From the NCBI RefSeq assembly GCF_012958305.1, contig NZ_JABBYO010000003.1, forward strand, positions 434,001 through 498,000: DNA of 64,000 nucleotides, written 5' to 3'. Source of the stretch: Tautonia rosea (lineage in GTDB: Bacteria > Planctomycetota > Planctomycetia > Isosphaerales > Isosphaeraceae). The translations under genes were made by a program, and so were the position numbers. Shown here piece by piece: positions 36,770-45,285 of this stretch. The first letter of the stretch is position 1, and each line of letters opens with the position of its first letter. The notes under the pieces are model-generated. The model searched no databases. It was not told the DNA's origin and saw only the letters and a list, made by a program, of their open reading frames with translations.

Positions 36770-36831
36770 CGTCGTGATGTCCTCGGGTCGGGAGTTCGGT
36801 CGTCGTGATGTCCTCGGGTCGGGAGTTCGGT
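36770..36831. repeat. perfect tandem duplication, 2 x 31 bp
   Basis: Positions 36770-36800 and 36801-36831 are identical (unit begins CGTCGTGATGTCC and ends GGGAGTTCGGT). It lies between two TPR genes. On the minus strand the first copy supplies CCCGAGGACATCACGACG directly before the ATG of the 344-aa protein, so each copy carries a GAGGA ribosome-binding-like sequence. Confidence 0.97.
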
Positions 36832-36845
36832 TTCGACCGGCGGAA

Positions 36846-39623
36846 TCAACCGCCGGCTCGGCGGAGCAACTGCTCATAGTTTTGCTTGATCTCGGGAGAA
36901 CCAAGCGTGTTTGACAGCGCCATCACGCTCTTGAGCGTCCTCCGGGCCGCGTCCTTACTCCCCTTGTTGAACTGACAAAGTGCGACGTGATACCAGCACT
37001 CGTAGTATTCTGCAGGGCGAGGTCGAGCGCCCTCGAGCCGCTTGGCGAGGTCTTGCCAGTGACGGATCGCGACATTCCAATAACCCGGCTCAACTGCTGC
37101 CCAGTCTTCGAGCACCTGGCATTGTTCCATCAGGAAGTCGAGTGCCTTCGGGTTTTCCGCCACAAGCTTCGCCGACACAGCCCAGGCCTCTTTGAACTGG
37201 CCGGCCTGGCGATGAGCTCCCGAGAGCTTCAACCGGGTCCGGAGCAGGCGATCGCTGTCCGGGAACTCCTCGATCACCCGTCCGAAGATCTCGATCGCTC
37301 GATCGGGACGCTCAAGCGTGAGCATTTGCTCGCCGGCCCACTGGAGCGATTCATACGACTGGTTCGATTGCCGCTCGATCAGGGTGTCGAGGAACTTTTC
37401 GAAAGCGTTCCGGCTGGCTTCAAGCCGGGCACGATCGCCCGCCTGCCGCTGGGCTTCCATCTCCCGTTCAAGCAATCGCCCGAGCGAGAAAAACAATTGT
37501 GTCAAGCGTTCGCCTGACTCGACCGCTTCCAGCAATCCCATGTCCTCGATGGCTGCGTCGGTCTGACCGTCGGCGATATGTGCTTGAAGCTGAAGCTTCA
37601 TCAACCGAACATACAAATCTTTGGTCCGATCACTCATGGAGGTGACCGAGCTGAGTGCCTCGGTATGCGGGCTAAGCACCGACAAGGATTCAGCAGGACG
37701 ATCTTCGATCAGATGGATCTCGGCCAGATCTGCTGCATTGCTCAGCCGGTCCGGATCGGTGGGAGCAACCCGGGCCTCGATCCGCGCGTCGTAGGTTTCT
37801 TGAAGCAGGGCGAGGGCCTTGTCTGCCTCCGCGGTGGCCTCGGGCGATTCGGTTCCTTCAGGGGCCTTCTTCCGCAAGTCGAGGCTGCGTCGCCAGTGAG
37901 CCGAAGCAGCTTTGCTCTTCGCGTCAAGCACTCGTCCTGAGGTCTTCACGGAAAGGTACGCCTCGATCGCTTCGGGGTAGCGCCCCTGGCCCAGAGCAAT
38001 GTCTCCCTGAAGAATACGAGCGACATCGGCCTGGGCCGAGTCGGGCCAAGTGGCGATCGTGTAGTCGGCGAGAGCTTGAAGACGCTGAAGGTCTTGCGCC
38101 TGGCCTGGCCCCTTCATCGTTTCGTAGGCCTGGGCCAACGCTCCCATGCCCAACTCGGTCGCCCCCAGCGACGATTCCCACGTCGGATAGCGACGAGCGA
38201 GGAAATTGGCCAGCACCGCGGCCTCGTGGTACCGACCTGCAGAATAGAGCGTAAAGGCAAGGAGGTAACGGGCCTCGTTCGCCCGGCTCGAATCACGAGC
38301 GGGATTGACCTTCGTCAGGGCCGATCGGAGCAGGGCGATCGCATTCTCCCACGAGCGAAGCCCCATTTCCTCGCGAGCTCGGGTCATGGCCTGATCGAAG
38401 CTCAAGCCGGCGAGGGTTCTCGCATCGATCGGTCCGCTGGGCCGATACTTGGTCAGAAGCTCGACCGCGTCAGCCTTGTACGGCGACGCATAGGCGACCA
38501 CCTGGCTGAGTTGCGTGATCAGATCGCCGACCAGCTCATCCTTGCGGGCGACGGCCGCTGCGTAATTGTCTTCGAGCTGAGCATCAATGTTCCGGGCCAG
38601 TTCCAATTGAACGCCGAGACGTTCGTAAGACCCGGTATCCCCCCGGCTCGCATTCAACCAGTCGCGGGCGAGCCGTTCGGCCAGGGGGAACTCGCCGCGT
38701 TTGCGAGTGGCGATCACTTTGAAGAAGGCGACCTGACGCTGCAATTCACGCAATCGGGGGTCTTCATGTGTGAGCAGTTCGTTATAAATCCCCATCGCCG
38801 CCCCAAGGTCCCCCTTCTCCTCAAGGCTCTTGCCTTGCCACATCCGGGCGGCGAATCCGGCCATCCAGGTCCGGTACGAATCGTAAATGCCCTTGAACGT
38901 AACCGTGGCCTCGTCGAGCAGGCGATTCCGGTCGTCGGAGCCTTCGGGGTAGGTCTGTGCCTCGTCGTAATCGATCAAGGCGCGTTTCAGAATCGCGTCG
39001 ATCAGACGGCGTTGGGCCTCGTCTCGGGCCGCTCGTCTCGGGTCAGACTCATCAAGAAAGGCAACCGGGAACGCCTGATAGGCTTGTTCCAGGTCGGTTC
39101 GGCCGGCATCGAAGGAACGGCGAGCCTCGGCAAACGCGGCGCGGGCCGCAGCGAGTTTCGCCTCGCGGTCGGCGGGGTCTTCGCTTTCTTCGGCTTTCAA
39201 AACCGCTGTCTGACCACGCTGATAAAGCACCTGAGCCAGTTGGACCTTCGCTTCCACGGCCAGTTCGTGGTTGGGATGGTCTTTGAGGAAGGCATCGAAG
39301 GCGGCTCGGCCCTGGTCGAGCAGCAAGTCGCGTCGTTCCAGTTCCAGAGCGACCTCGGCTTCTCGAAGCTTATTGCGTGCTTCCTCGAAGGCGAGGATCG
39401 GCTTCAACTCCTCCGCCGTGTTGGGATCGGCTCGAAGCGAGGCAATGTACTCCTCCGCCAGATCAAAATACCCGCGATCGCGGAGGCCTTCGAGAAAGCT
39501 CAGAGACCGATTCGAAGGGGACTCCTCGCCGAGTTCCTGACGAGCTTCTACGACGGAGTAAGAGCAGGAGACGAGCACCAGCACCGCCGCAATCAGAGCC
39601 GCGGCGCGTCGAAATCGAAGCAT
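36846..39623 (-). CDS. large exported TPR-repeat protein (possible lipoprotein)
   Basis: A 925-aa protein. The N-terminus (LIAAVLVLVSCSYSVVEA) is a signal sequence; LVSC could be a lipobox, giving a lipoprotein, although cleavage after VEA is also possible. The remainder is almost entirely alpha-helical with many TPR-like units, for example RGYFDLAEEYIASLRADP, KGDLGAAMGIYNELLTHEDP, AGRYHEAAVLANFLARRYP, QGRYPEAIEAYLSV, LERPDRAIEIFGRVIEEFPDS and KGSKDAARRTLKSVMAL. This architecture suits a periplasmic or outer-membrane protein-interaction scaffold. It is probably transcribed together with the smaller TPR gene downstream. No enzymatic motif was seen. Confidence 0.85.
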   Translation of the reverse strand: MLRFRRAAALIAAVLVLVSCSYSVVEARQELGEESPSNRSLSFLEGLRDRGYFDLAEEYIASLRADPNTAEELKPILAFEEARNKLREAEVALELERRDLLLDQGRAAFDAFLKDHPNHELAVEAKVQLAQVLYQRGQTAVLKAEESEDPADREAKLAAARAAFAEARRSFDAGRTDLEQAYQAFPVAFLDESDPRRAARDEAQRRLIDAILKRALIDYDEAQTYPEGSDDRNRLLDEATVTFKGIYDSYRTWMAGFAARMWQGKSLEEKGDLGAAMGIYNELLTHEDPRLRELQRQVAFFKVIATRKRGEFPLAERLARDWLNASRGDTGSYERLGVQLELARNIDAQLEDNYAAAVARKDELVGDLITQLSQVVAYASPYKADAVELLTKYRPSGPIDARTLAGLSFDQAMTRAREEMGLRSWENAIALLRSALTKVNPARDSSRANEARYLLAFTLYSAGRYHEAAVLANFLARRYPTWESSLGATELGMGALAQAYETMKGPGQAQDLQRLQALADYTIATWPDSAQADVARILQGDIALGQGRYPEAIEAYLSVKTSGRVLDAKSKAASAHWRRSLDLRKKAPEGTESPEATAEADKALALLQETYDARIEARVAPTDPDRLSNAADLAEIHLIEDRPAESLSVLSPHTEALSSVTSMSDRTKDLYVRLMKLQLQAHIADGQTDAAIEDMGLLEAVESGERLTQLFFSLGRLLEREMEAQRQAGDRARLEASRNAFEKFLDTLIERQSNQSYESLQWAGEQMLTLERPDRAIEIFGRVIEEFPDSDRLLRTRLKLSGAHRQAGQFKEAWAVSAKLVAENPKALDFLMEQCQVLEDWAAVEPGYWNVAIRHWQDLAKRLEGARPRPAEYYECWYHVALCQFNKGSKDAARRTLKSVMALSNTLGSPEIKQNYEQLLRRAGG

Positions 39624-39741
39624 CGAGAGGGTCTCCCGGGCCGGGGCCGTTGGCAATTCGAAGGGAACAACGGGTGGTCCGCCGTGTGGTGATTCAGGGA
39701 GCTTGCCTGCATCAAACTTTACGACGCCTTCGAGCGGGTCG

Positions 39742-40149
39742 TCAACCCGCCGTGCCGGTCTTCGAGACGTTCGCCCGAGTGTCGATCGCCCGGTGCAAAG
39801 CGCGAAGCGCCAGCAGGCCGCACTTCCGACGCGCGGGGGTCAGCGGGATGCCGATCCACTCGATCATCCGATCGGGGGCCAGGGCTCGGGCATCCTCGAG
39901 CGTTTGGCCTTCAATCTGTTCGGCGAGGATCGACGCCGCGGCCTGACTGATCACGCAGCCTTTCCCTTCAAAACGAGCCAGGGCAATTCGCTCCGGATCC
40001 TCAGGATCGAGGGCGACCTCAAAATGGATCTGATCGCCGCAGAGTGGATTGTCTAAGTCGGCGTCGAGATCGACCACGTCGAGGCGGCCGCGATACGGTG
40101 AGCTGTCGTAGTGGTCGAGTAATTCTTCGCGGTAAAACAAGTCTTCCAT
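39742..40149 (-). CDS. sufU: SufU-type iron-sulfur cluster assembly / sulfur acceptor protein
   Basis: A 135-aa protein that starts MEDLFYREELLDHY, as SufU/IscU-like proteins do. It has the three conserved cysteines in NPLCGDQI, GKGCVISQAAAS and RRKCGLLALRAL. The length and the spacing of the last cysteine fit SufU, a zinc-dependent sulfur acceptor for SufS, better than IscU. It is encoded 46 bp downstream of sufS on the same strand, which strengthens the call. sufBCD are not in the window. ATG 40149 is selected because it gives the family N-terminus and has AGAGGACC upstream. Confidence 0.9.
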   Translation of the reverse strand: MEDLFYREELLDHYDSSPYRGRLDVVDLDADLDNPLCGDQIHFEVALDPEDPERIALARFEGKGCVISQAAASILAEQIEGQTLEDARALAPDRMIEWIGIPLTPARRKCGLLALRALHRAIDTRANVSKTGTAG

Positions 40150-40195
40150 GCGAATTCGGTCCTCTTTGACTGTCGCGTCGGGAATGAGGGGGAGG

Positions 40196-41467
40196 TCAGC
40201 CGCTCCGGCGGGACCGTCGAGCTCGGAACAGATGAATCGCGTTGCGGATCGCCTCGGCCAATCGATCAAAGTCTTCGGGAGTGTTATAGAGATAGGCACT
40301 GGCTCGGGCGCTGGCCATCAATCCGAATCGCTGATGCAAGGGCATCGCGCAGTGCTGGCCGGCTCGAATGGCCACCCCGTCCCGGTCAAGCAACTGGGCC
40401 AGGTCGTGCGGGTGAACCCCTTCGATGTCCATGCTGAGAATCCCACCTTTGTGTTCTGGATCCGGGCCAAGGATGTGGACACCGGGAATGTCTTCCATCA
40501 ATCGGTGGGCATGGTCCATCAGATGCCGTTCATGAGCGATCAGGGCCTTGCTGTCGAACTGCGAGAGATAGTCGATCGCAGCGCCCATCCCAATCGCCTG
40601 GGCAATCGGCGGGGTTCCTGGTTCGAACTTATAAGGGATCTCGTTCCACTCGGCGCCTTCGCGGGTCACTCGGGTCACCATGCTCCCGCCTCCCCACGAC
40701 GGCGGCATCGCCTCCAGATGCGCTCGACGCCCATAGAGCACGCCGACCCCCGTCGGCCCGCACATCTTGTGACCGGAAAACGCCAGGAAATCGATCCTGA
40801 GCTTCCCCACGTCGATCGCCCGATGTGCCACCCCCTGAGCTCCGTCGACGACCACGATCGCACCACGATCGTGCGCCATTTCAATGACCGACTCCAGGGG
40901 CGTGACCGTTCCCAAGACATTCGACATGGCCGAGAGGGCCACGATCCGGGTCCGATCCGACAGCTGCCGCTCCACCGACTCGACTTCCAGACGCCCGTCG
41001 TCGGTGATCTCGGCGAACCGAAGGGTCAGTCCTTTTTCCTTCGCCAGCATTTGCCAGGGAATCAGGTTCGAATGATGCTCCAGGTCGGTCAGGACGATCT
41101 CATCCCCCTCTCGAAGGAAGGTTCGTCCCCAAGATTGCGCGACGAGGTTAATCGCGTCGGTCGTTCCTCGGGTCCAGATGATCTCCTCAACCTCGGCGGC
41201 ACCGATGAATCGGGCCACCGTCTCTCGGGCGGCCTCGTAGGCCTCGGTGGCCCGTTCGCTCAGGGTATGAATTCCGCGATGGACGTTGGCCGGATAGTCC
41301 GAGTCGTAACCCTGAACGGCCCTGATAACCTTCCAGGGTTTCATAGTCGTCGCTGCGTTATCCAGGTAGGTCAGGGGAACACCCGGCCGGATTTCCTGGT
41401 TCAGTCCCGGGAAATCGGCCTTGAGGTCGTCGTACCGAAGGGAGAGGGAGTCAACGGTCGCCATCAT
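40196..41467 (-). CDS. sufS: cysteine desulfurase SufS
   Basis: A PLP-dependent group II cysteine desulfurase that mobilises sulfur from cysteine for Fe-S cluster assembly. The 423-aa sequence contains YLDNAATTMKP, ANVHRGIHTLSERAT, WTRGTTDAINLVA, TDLEHHSNLIPWQ and VDGAQGVAHRAID. The PLP lysine is in SGHKMCGPTG (near 230) and the catalytic cysteine in RAGQHCAMPLH (near 368). The short cysteine loop places it in the SufS group, in keeping with the adjacent sufU. ATG 41467 is used; the adjacent in-frame ATG at 41464 is equivalent. Confidence 0.96.
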   Translation of the reverse strand: MMATVDSLSLRYDDLKADFPGLNQEIRPGVPLTYLDNAATTMKPWKVIRAVQGYDSDYPANVHRGIHTLSERATEAYEAARETVARFIGAAEVEEIIWTRGTTDAINLVAQSWGRTFLREGDEIVLTDLEHHSNLIPWQMLAKEKGLTLRFAEITDDGRLEVESVERQLSDRTRIVALSAMSNVLGTVTPLESVIEMAHDRGAIVVVDGAQGVAHRAIDVGKLRIDFLAFSGHKMCGPTGVGVLYGRRAHLEAMPPSWGGGSMVTRVTREGAEWNEIPYKFEPGTPPIAQAIGMGAAIDYLSQFDSKALIAHERHLMDHAHRLMEDIPGVHILGPDPEHKGGILSMDIEGVHPHDLAQLLDRDGVAIRAGQHCAMPLHQRFGLMASARASAYLYNTPEDFDRLAEAIRNAIHLFRARRSRRSG

Positions 41468-41616
41468 GCTCCGGTGGGCTGGCTTCAAAAGAGGGCAGGG
41501 CGATATGCTTTCCTATCATACGAGATTCGAGGCGATCGTGCTCGGTCTTCCCTCAATCGTTCTTGGTCGAAACAATGGGGTTTCGCCCGTCGTCTCGATC
41601 CCCGGGAGTTTGCTTC

Positions 41617-43047
41617 GTGTCCCGATATTTCAAGTACAAAGCCGCTGATGCTCTGCTCGCCGATGCTCGCGCGATGGGCCTCGACCTCCGGCTCAGTGAT
41701 GACCTTTCTCCGCTGGCCAGCCCCCTGAGCGTCGGTGGACGGACGATCGGCAATCGCCTGGCCATCCATCCGATGGAAGGGTGTGACGGCGAGCGAGACG
41801 GCAATCCCGGTGAGTTGACCCTCCGGCGCTACCGACGGTTTGGCGACGGAGGGGCGAAGCTCATCTGGGGAGAGGCCGCCGCCGTCGTTCCCGAAGGCCG
41901 CGCCAACACCCGGCAACTCGTGTGCGACGAGGCCCGGGCCGGCGGTCTGGCCCAATTGCTCGAACAGTGCCGCCAGTCCCACCACGAGGCGTGGGGAGAT
42001 GATTCCGACCTGCTCGTCGGCCTGCAACTGACCCACTCCGGCCGCTACAGCGTCCCCCAGCCGTTCCTGGCACAGCATGACCCCTGGCTCGATCGCCGCA
42101 CCATCATCGACCGCCAGACCGGACGCTCGGCCGACGCCGACACCCCACTCCTTTCCGACGATGACCTCGACCGCCTCCAGGATCGCTACGTCGAGGCTGC
42201 CGAAGTGGCCGCCCGGGTCGGTTTCGACTTTATCGACCTGAAACAGTGCCACCGCTATCTGCTCTGTGAGTTACTCTCAAGCCACACGCGCCCCGGCAAG
42301 TACGGCGGATCGTTCGAGAACCGGACCCGCTTCATTCGAGAGGTCGTGGCGCGCATTCGTGATCGCCTTCCGTCCTTGATGGTGGCGACCCGGATGAATG
42401 TCTACGACGGCATTCCGTGGCGCACCGGGGCCGATCAGGCCGGAGAGCCGGAGGACGTTTCCTATCCCCTCCGGTCGTCCTGGGGCACCGATCCCCACGA
42501 CCACACCCGCCCCGACCTCGACGAGCCGATCCGCCTGATCGGCATGCTCCGAGACCTCGGCGTGACGATGGTCAACGTGACGATGGGAAATCCCTACGGA
42601 AGCCCTCACATCATCCGCCCCTTCGAATACCCCCCTCCCGACGGCTACGAGACGCCGGAGCACCCGTTAATTGGCGTCGATCGCCACTTCCGCCTGACCG
42701 AGCAGATTCAGCGAGCCTTCCCTGATCTGCCGATCCTCGGCTCGGGCTATTCCTGGCTCCAGGCCTTCATTTTCCAGGCAGGGGCCGCCAATGTCCGGGA
42801 CGGTCGTGTGTCGATTGTCGGAGTGGGCCGGGCCTCGCTCTCGCACCCGGATTTCGCCCGAAACGTTCTTGAAGGTCGTCCGCTCGATCGCAAGCGCATC
42901 TGCCGGACCTTCAGTTATTGCACCGCCTTGATGCGATCGAAGCATAACGACCTGGGCCAGTTCGCCACGGGCTGCCCTCCGTTCGACAAGGAGGTGTACG
43001 ACCCGATCTGGAAAGAGGCGCAGCAGACGGCCCCCTCCTCAGGATGA
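41617..43047 (+). CDS. NADH:flavin oxidoreductase, old yellow enzyme family
   Basis: A 476-aa TIM-barrel FMN enzyme. Visible elements are LSVGGRTIGNRLAIHPMEGCDGERDG at the start of the barrel, GAKLIWGEAAAV, LLVGLQLTHSGRY (FMN-site His), FDFIDLKQCHRYLLCELLS, SHTRPGKYGGSFENRTRF and RVSIVGVGRASLSHPDF near the FMN phosphate site. The residues after ELLS and the long insertion with HDHTRPDLDEP differ from classical ene-reductases, so the substrate is open. GTG 41617 is preferred, with GGGAG 8 bp upstream and the resulting VSRYFKYKAADAL start; an ATG at 41575 would add 14 residues of poor composition. It diverges from sufS. Confidence 0.88.
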   Translation: MSRYFKYKAADALLADARAMGLDLRLSDDLSPLASPLSVGGRTIGNRLAIHPMEGCDGERDGNPGELTLRRYRRFGDGGAKLIWGEAAAVVPEGRANTRQLVCDEARAGGLAQLLEQCRQSHHEAWGDDSDLLVGLQLTHSGRYSVPQPFLAQHDPWLDRRTIIDRQTGRSADADTPLLSDDDLDRLQDRYVEAAEVAARVGFDFIDLKQCHRYLLCELLSSHTRPGKYGGSFENRTRFIREVVARIRDRLPSLMVATRMNVYDGIPWRTGADQAGEPEDVSYPLRSSWGTDPHDHTRPDLDEPIRLIGMLRDLGVTMVNVTMGNPYGSPHIIRPFEYPPPDGYETPEHPLIGVDRHFRLTEQIQRAFPDLPILGSGYSWLQAFIFQAGAANVRDGRVSIVGVGRASLSHPDFARNVLEGRPLDRKRICRTFSYCTALMRSKHNDLGQFATGCPPFDKEVYDPIWKEAQQTAPSSG

Positions 43048-43101
43048 CAATCGTTGCCGCTTCAAGACGATCAGGATGAACCGCTGAGGAAGCCCGGGGC
43101 C

Positions 43102-44766
43102 TCACTCCTCGTCATCATCCTCACGGTGGGTTTTTGAGCGATTACGAACCGATCGCCAGAGGTGCTTTCCCTGTGTGCCGATGGACGAGATGAACCGTCG
43201 GGCCTTCGAGCGGCTCGATTGGCGATGCAGGTGGCGCAGCAAGGCGATTCGCTCGGCCTCGGGAAGCCGCCGGGCGATCGCCGGCAAGACCGTCTCAGCC
43301 ACCGCGCCGGGGGATTGATCGCCCAGTTCAACGGCAATGACCCGATTGATCCCTTCCGGAAGCTCGGCCTTTAGGGCGGAAATCGCCTCATCCCTGGCGA
43401 TCGGTTTGAGGGTGGTTCGCACGCCCGCCCCTTCAGCAGTCCCAGAGCCTCTGAAGTCCGAGACGTCCCGGAATCGGTTGAACCCGGTCACGACCACCAG
43501 GGCAGGGGGTCGATTGAGGTGGGACCGTTCCTGATACCAATCGACCCACTCTCGACAGTAATTCAGGTCGTCGCTCAGGTCGCCTCGCGAGGCGTCGGCA
43601 ACGAGGAGCAGGAAATCTCCTCCCTCCGCCGCTGCCACGGCGTCCTTGCGACTGGTTCGCTCTCGAGCTGTATCCGGACCCGGCATGGCCCGGTAACCGG
43701 GAATCTCCAGAAACTTCACGGTTTCGAGTCGATCGGCCAGTCCCGGCTCTCGACCGGCCTGAATCAGCTTGGCCTTGACCCCAGAAAGATCCTCGTCGCC
43801 GATCGTCTTCTCAAGGGCGGCAATCAAGAGCGACTTGCCCGCACCCCGTCCACCAGCAACCGCAATGACCGGGGTCGCCCCTTCGTCGTGAGTGGTGTTG
43901 GCCGTGTCATGGACCTTGCGAGTGAGGCGCCGATAATGCTCTGACCCGATCGCGAGGCGTCCGCTGTACAGTTCGACGAGATGCAAACCGAGGCGGTTGA
44001 CATAGGCTCGGAAAAACCATCGCATCAACGACCGCTGCATGTTCCGCCAGGCTGGCTGAGCAATGAGCTTCTGGGTTCCGAGCCGGGCCACCCCCGCGAC
44101 GGGAGCAAACAGCGGAAGCAGATACGTGTAAATCTCGTTGGCTCGGTTGACGAGGTTCGCCGCGTCGATCGCCTGCTTCCAGTGGCCTGGAGTAACGATG
44201 TCTCCTCCCGGAATCTGCCGGCAAAGCCGGGTCAGGTCCTCTGCGGCGAGTTCCAGGGCCGTCAGGAGTTCGACGACCGACACGTTGTCCATGGGGTCGC
44301 GAGCGCCCGGGTGATAGTGCTTCGCCAGGGCGATGGCCAGTTCTCGACCTGTGTTGATATAGATGTCACCCACCGTCAACGCTTCGATCGCTGCTTCATC
44401 GGCCCGATTGGACATGCCCTGCACAATCTTCCAGGCATCACGATCGCGAGGACTAAACGTCTGGGGAGCATCCCAGTCAAGTGGCGGCAACAAGGTGTTT
44501 GACGACCGAGTCCAGCGGTCCGCCAGATAGGCAAACAGCGCGTAGGAGCCAATCCAGCCCAGGGCCACCGCCGTGACCCAGAGCCAGCCGTGCTCGAGCA
44601 GCCAGAGGGAACCAAAGATGACGTAAATGCCGAACGGCACCACGATCAGGGCAATCAGCACCCAGGCTCGCCAGTTTCGGAGCACGTCGAGACCCCCCGC
44701 GGTTGCGCGTGCGCGCTGGACCGTCCGACCGAGCAGAGTTACCGAAACTCTCTCCCCTTCATCCAA
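43102..44766 (-). CDS. membrane protein with P-loop GTPase-like domain
   Basis: A 554-aa protein with two membrane segments near the N-terminus (about 33-54 and 60-82), a helical middle region, and a C-terminal P-loop domain. Walker A AGGRGAGKSLL lies about residues 305-315. The DxxG position reads EIPG, and the base-recognition NKxD position reads NRFRD, so guanine specificity is uncertain. The architecture recalls dynamin-like or YcjX-type membrane GTPases, but no firm family can be given. The very C-terminus is basic, then acidic (REDDDEE). The start is uncertain: the frame begins at a TTG with no clear ribosome-binding site. It converges with the flavin oxidoreductase gene. Confidence 0.7.
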   Translation of the reverse strand: MDEGERVSVTLLGRTVQRARATAGGLDVLRNWRAWVLIALIVVPFGIYVIFGSLWLLEHGWLWVTAVALGWIGSYALFAYLADRWTRSSNTLLPPLDWDAPQTFSPRDRDAWKIVQGMSNRADEAAIEALTVGDIYINTGRELAIALAKHYHPGARDPMDNVSVVELLTALELAAEDLTRLCRQIPGGDIVTPGHWKQAIDAANLVNRANEIYTYLLPLFAPVAGVARLGTQKLIAQPAWRNMQRSLMRWFFRAYVNRLGLHLVELYSGRLAIGSEHYRRLTRKVHDTANTTHDEGATPVIAVAGGRGAGKSLLIAALEKTIGDEDLSGVKAKLIQAGREPGLADRLETVKFLEIPGYRAMPGPDTARERTSRKDAVAAAEGGDFLLLVADASRGDLSDDLNYCREWVDWYQERSHLNRPPALVVVTGFNRFRDVSDFRGSGTAEGAGVRTTLKPIARDEAISALKAELPEGINRVIAVELGDQSPGAVAETVLPAIARRLPEAERIALLRHLHRQSSRSKARRFISSIGTQGKHLWRSVRNRSKTHREDDDEE

Positions 44767-44943
44767 CCATCGGACGTGGAATCAGGCTCCTATCGTCTGC
44801 CTAACCCCTTTGTTTTTCAAGACGATCGCCGACGGCCCCATAGTGCCTGATCGGCCTGGTCGCTATAACGGCGACGAGACGAGCGGATCTCGACGGGAGA
44901 TCGGCTGGCTCTCGTGGGTGCACCTTTTCGGAGACCTTCTTCG

Positions 44944-45219
44944 ATGTCAGAACACTCGAAGCGATCGGTAGGATGGATGCTCGCGCTTGCAATCGGACTG
45001 ATCGGCTGTGGTGGGGGTGATGGCGGAATCGATGAGGGAATCGACTTTGGCGATTCCCCAACGCCGGTTGTCGACCCTTCCGAGCCCGGACCCGACCCGA
45101 TGATCGAAGCTGAATCAATCGAAGAGGAAACGGTGGAGGAGGAACCCGCCGACGCGGAGGCTCCCGTTGCCATTGCTCCTCCCCTCGACTCCCCCGCTCC
45201 GGAACCGGAATCCCCGTGA
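44944..45219 (+). CDS. small acidic lipoprotein
   Basis: A 91-aa product. The signal peptide ends in a lipobox (LIGC, Cys 26 or so) followed by GGGDGG, so the mature protein should be lipid-anchored. The mature part is disordered and strongly acidic or proline-rich (EEETVEEEPADAEA, PAPEPE). ATG 44944 has GGAGA upstream. It is convergent with pheT. No function is inferable; it may be a surface spacer or simply a fast-evolving lipoprotein. Confidence 0.65.
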   Translation: MSEHSKRSVGWMLALAIGLIGCGGGDGGIDEGIDFGDSPTPVVDPSEPGPDPMIEAESIEEETVEEEPADAEAPVAIAPPLDSPAPEPESP

Positions 45220-45261
45220 TCGAGGATCGCTCGCCGAACGCTCGGAGCAAGCCCTCGGCCC

Positions 45262-45285
45262 CCGGCCTCCGATCAGGAGGCCCGG
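45262..45285. terminator. hairpin between convergent lipoprotein and pheT genes
   Basis: CCGGCCTCC, loop GATCA, GGAGGCCCGG (one bulged C) forms a strong stem that includes the pheT stop codon at 45273-45275 and lies 42 bp past the lipoprotein stop. There is no T-tract on either strand, so it is only a candidate bidirectional terminator. Confidence 0.35.
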
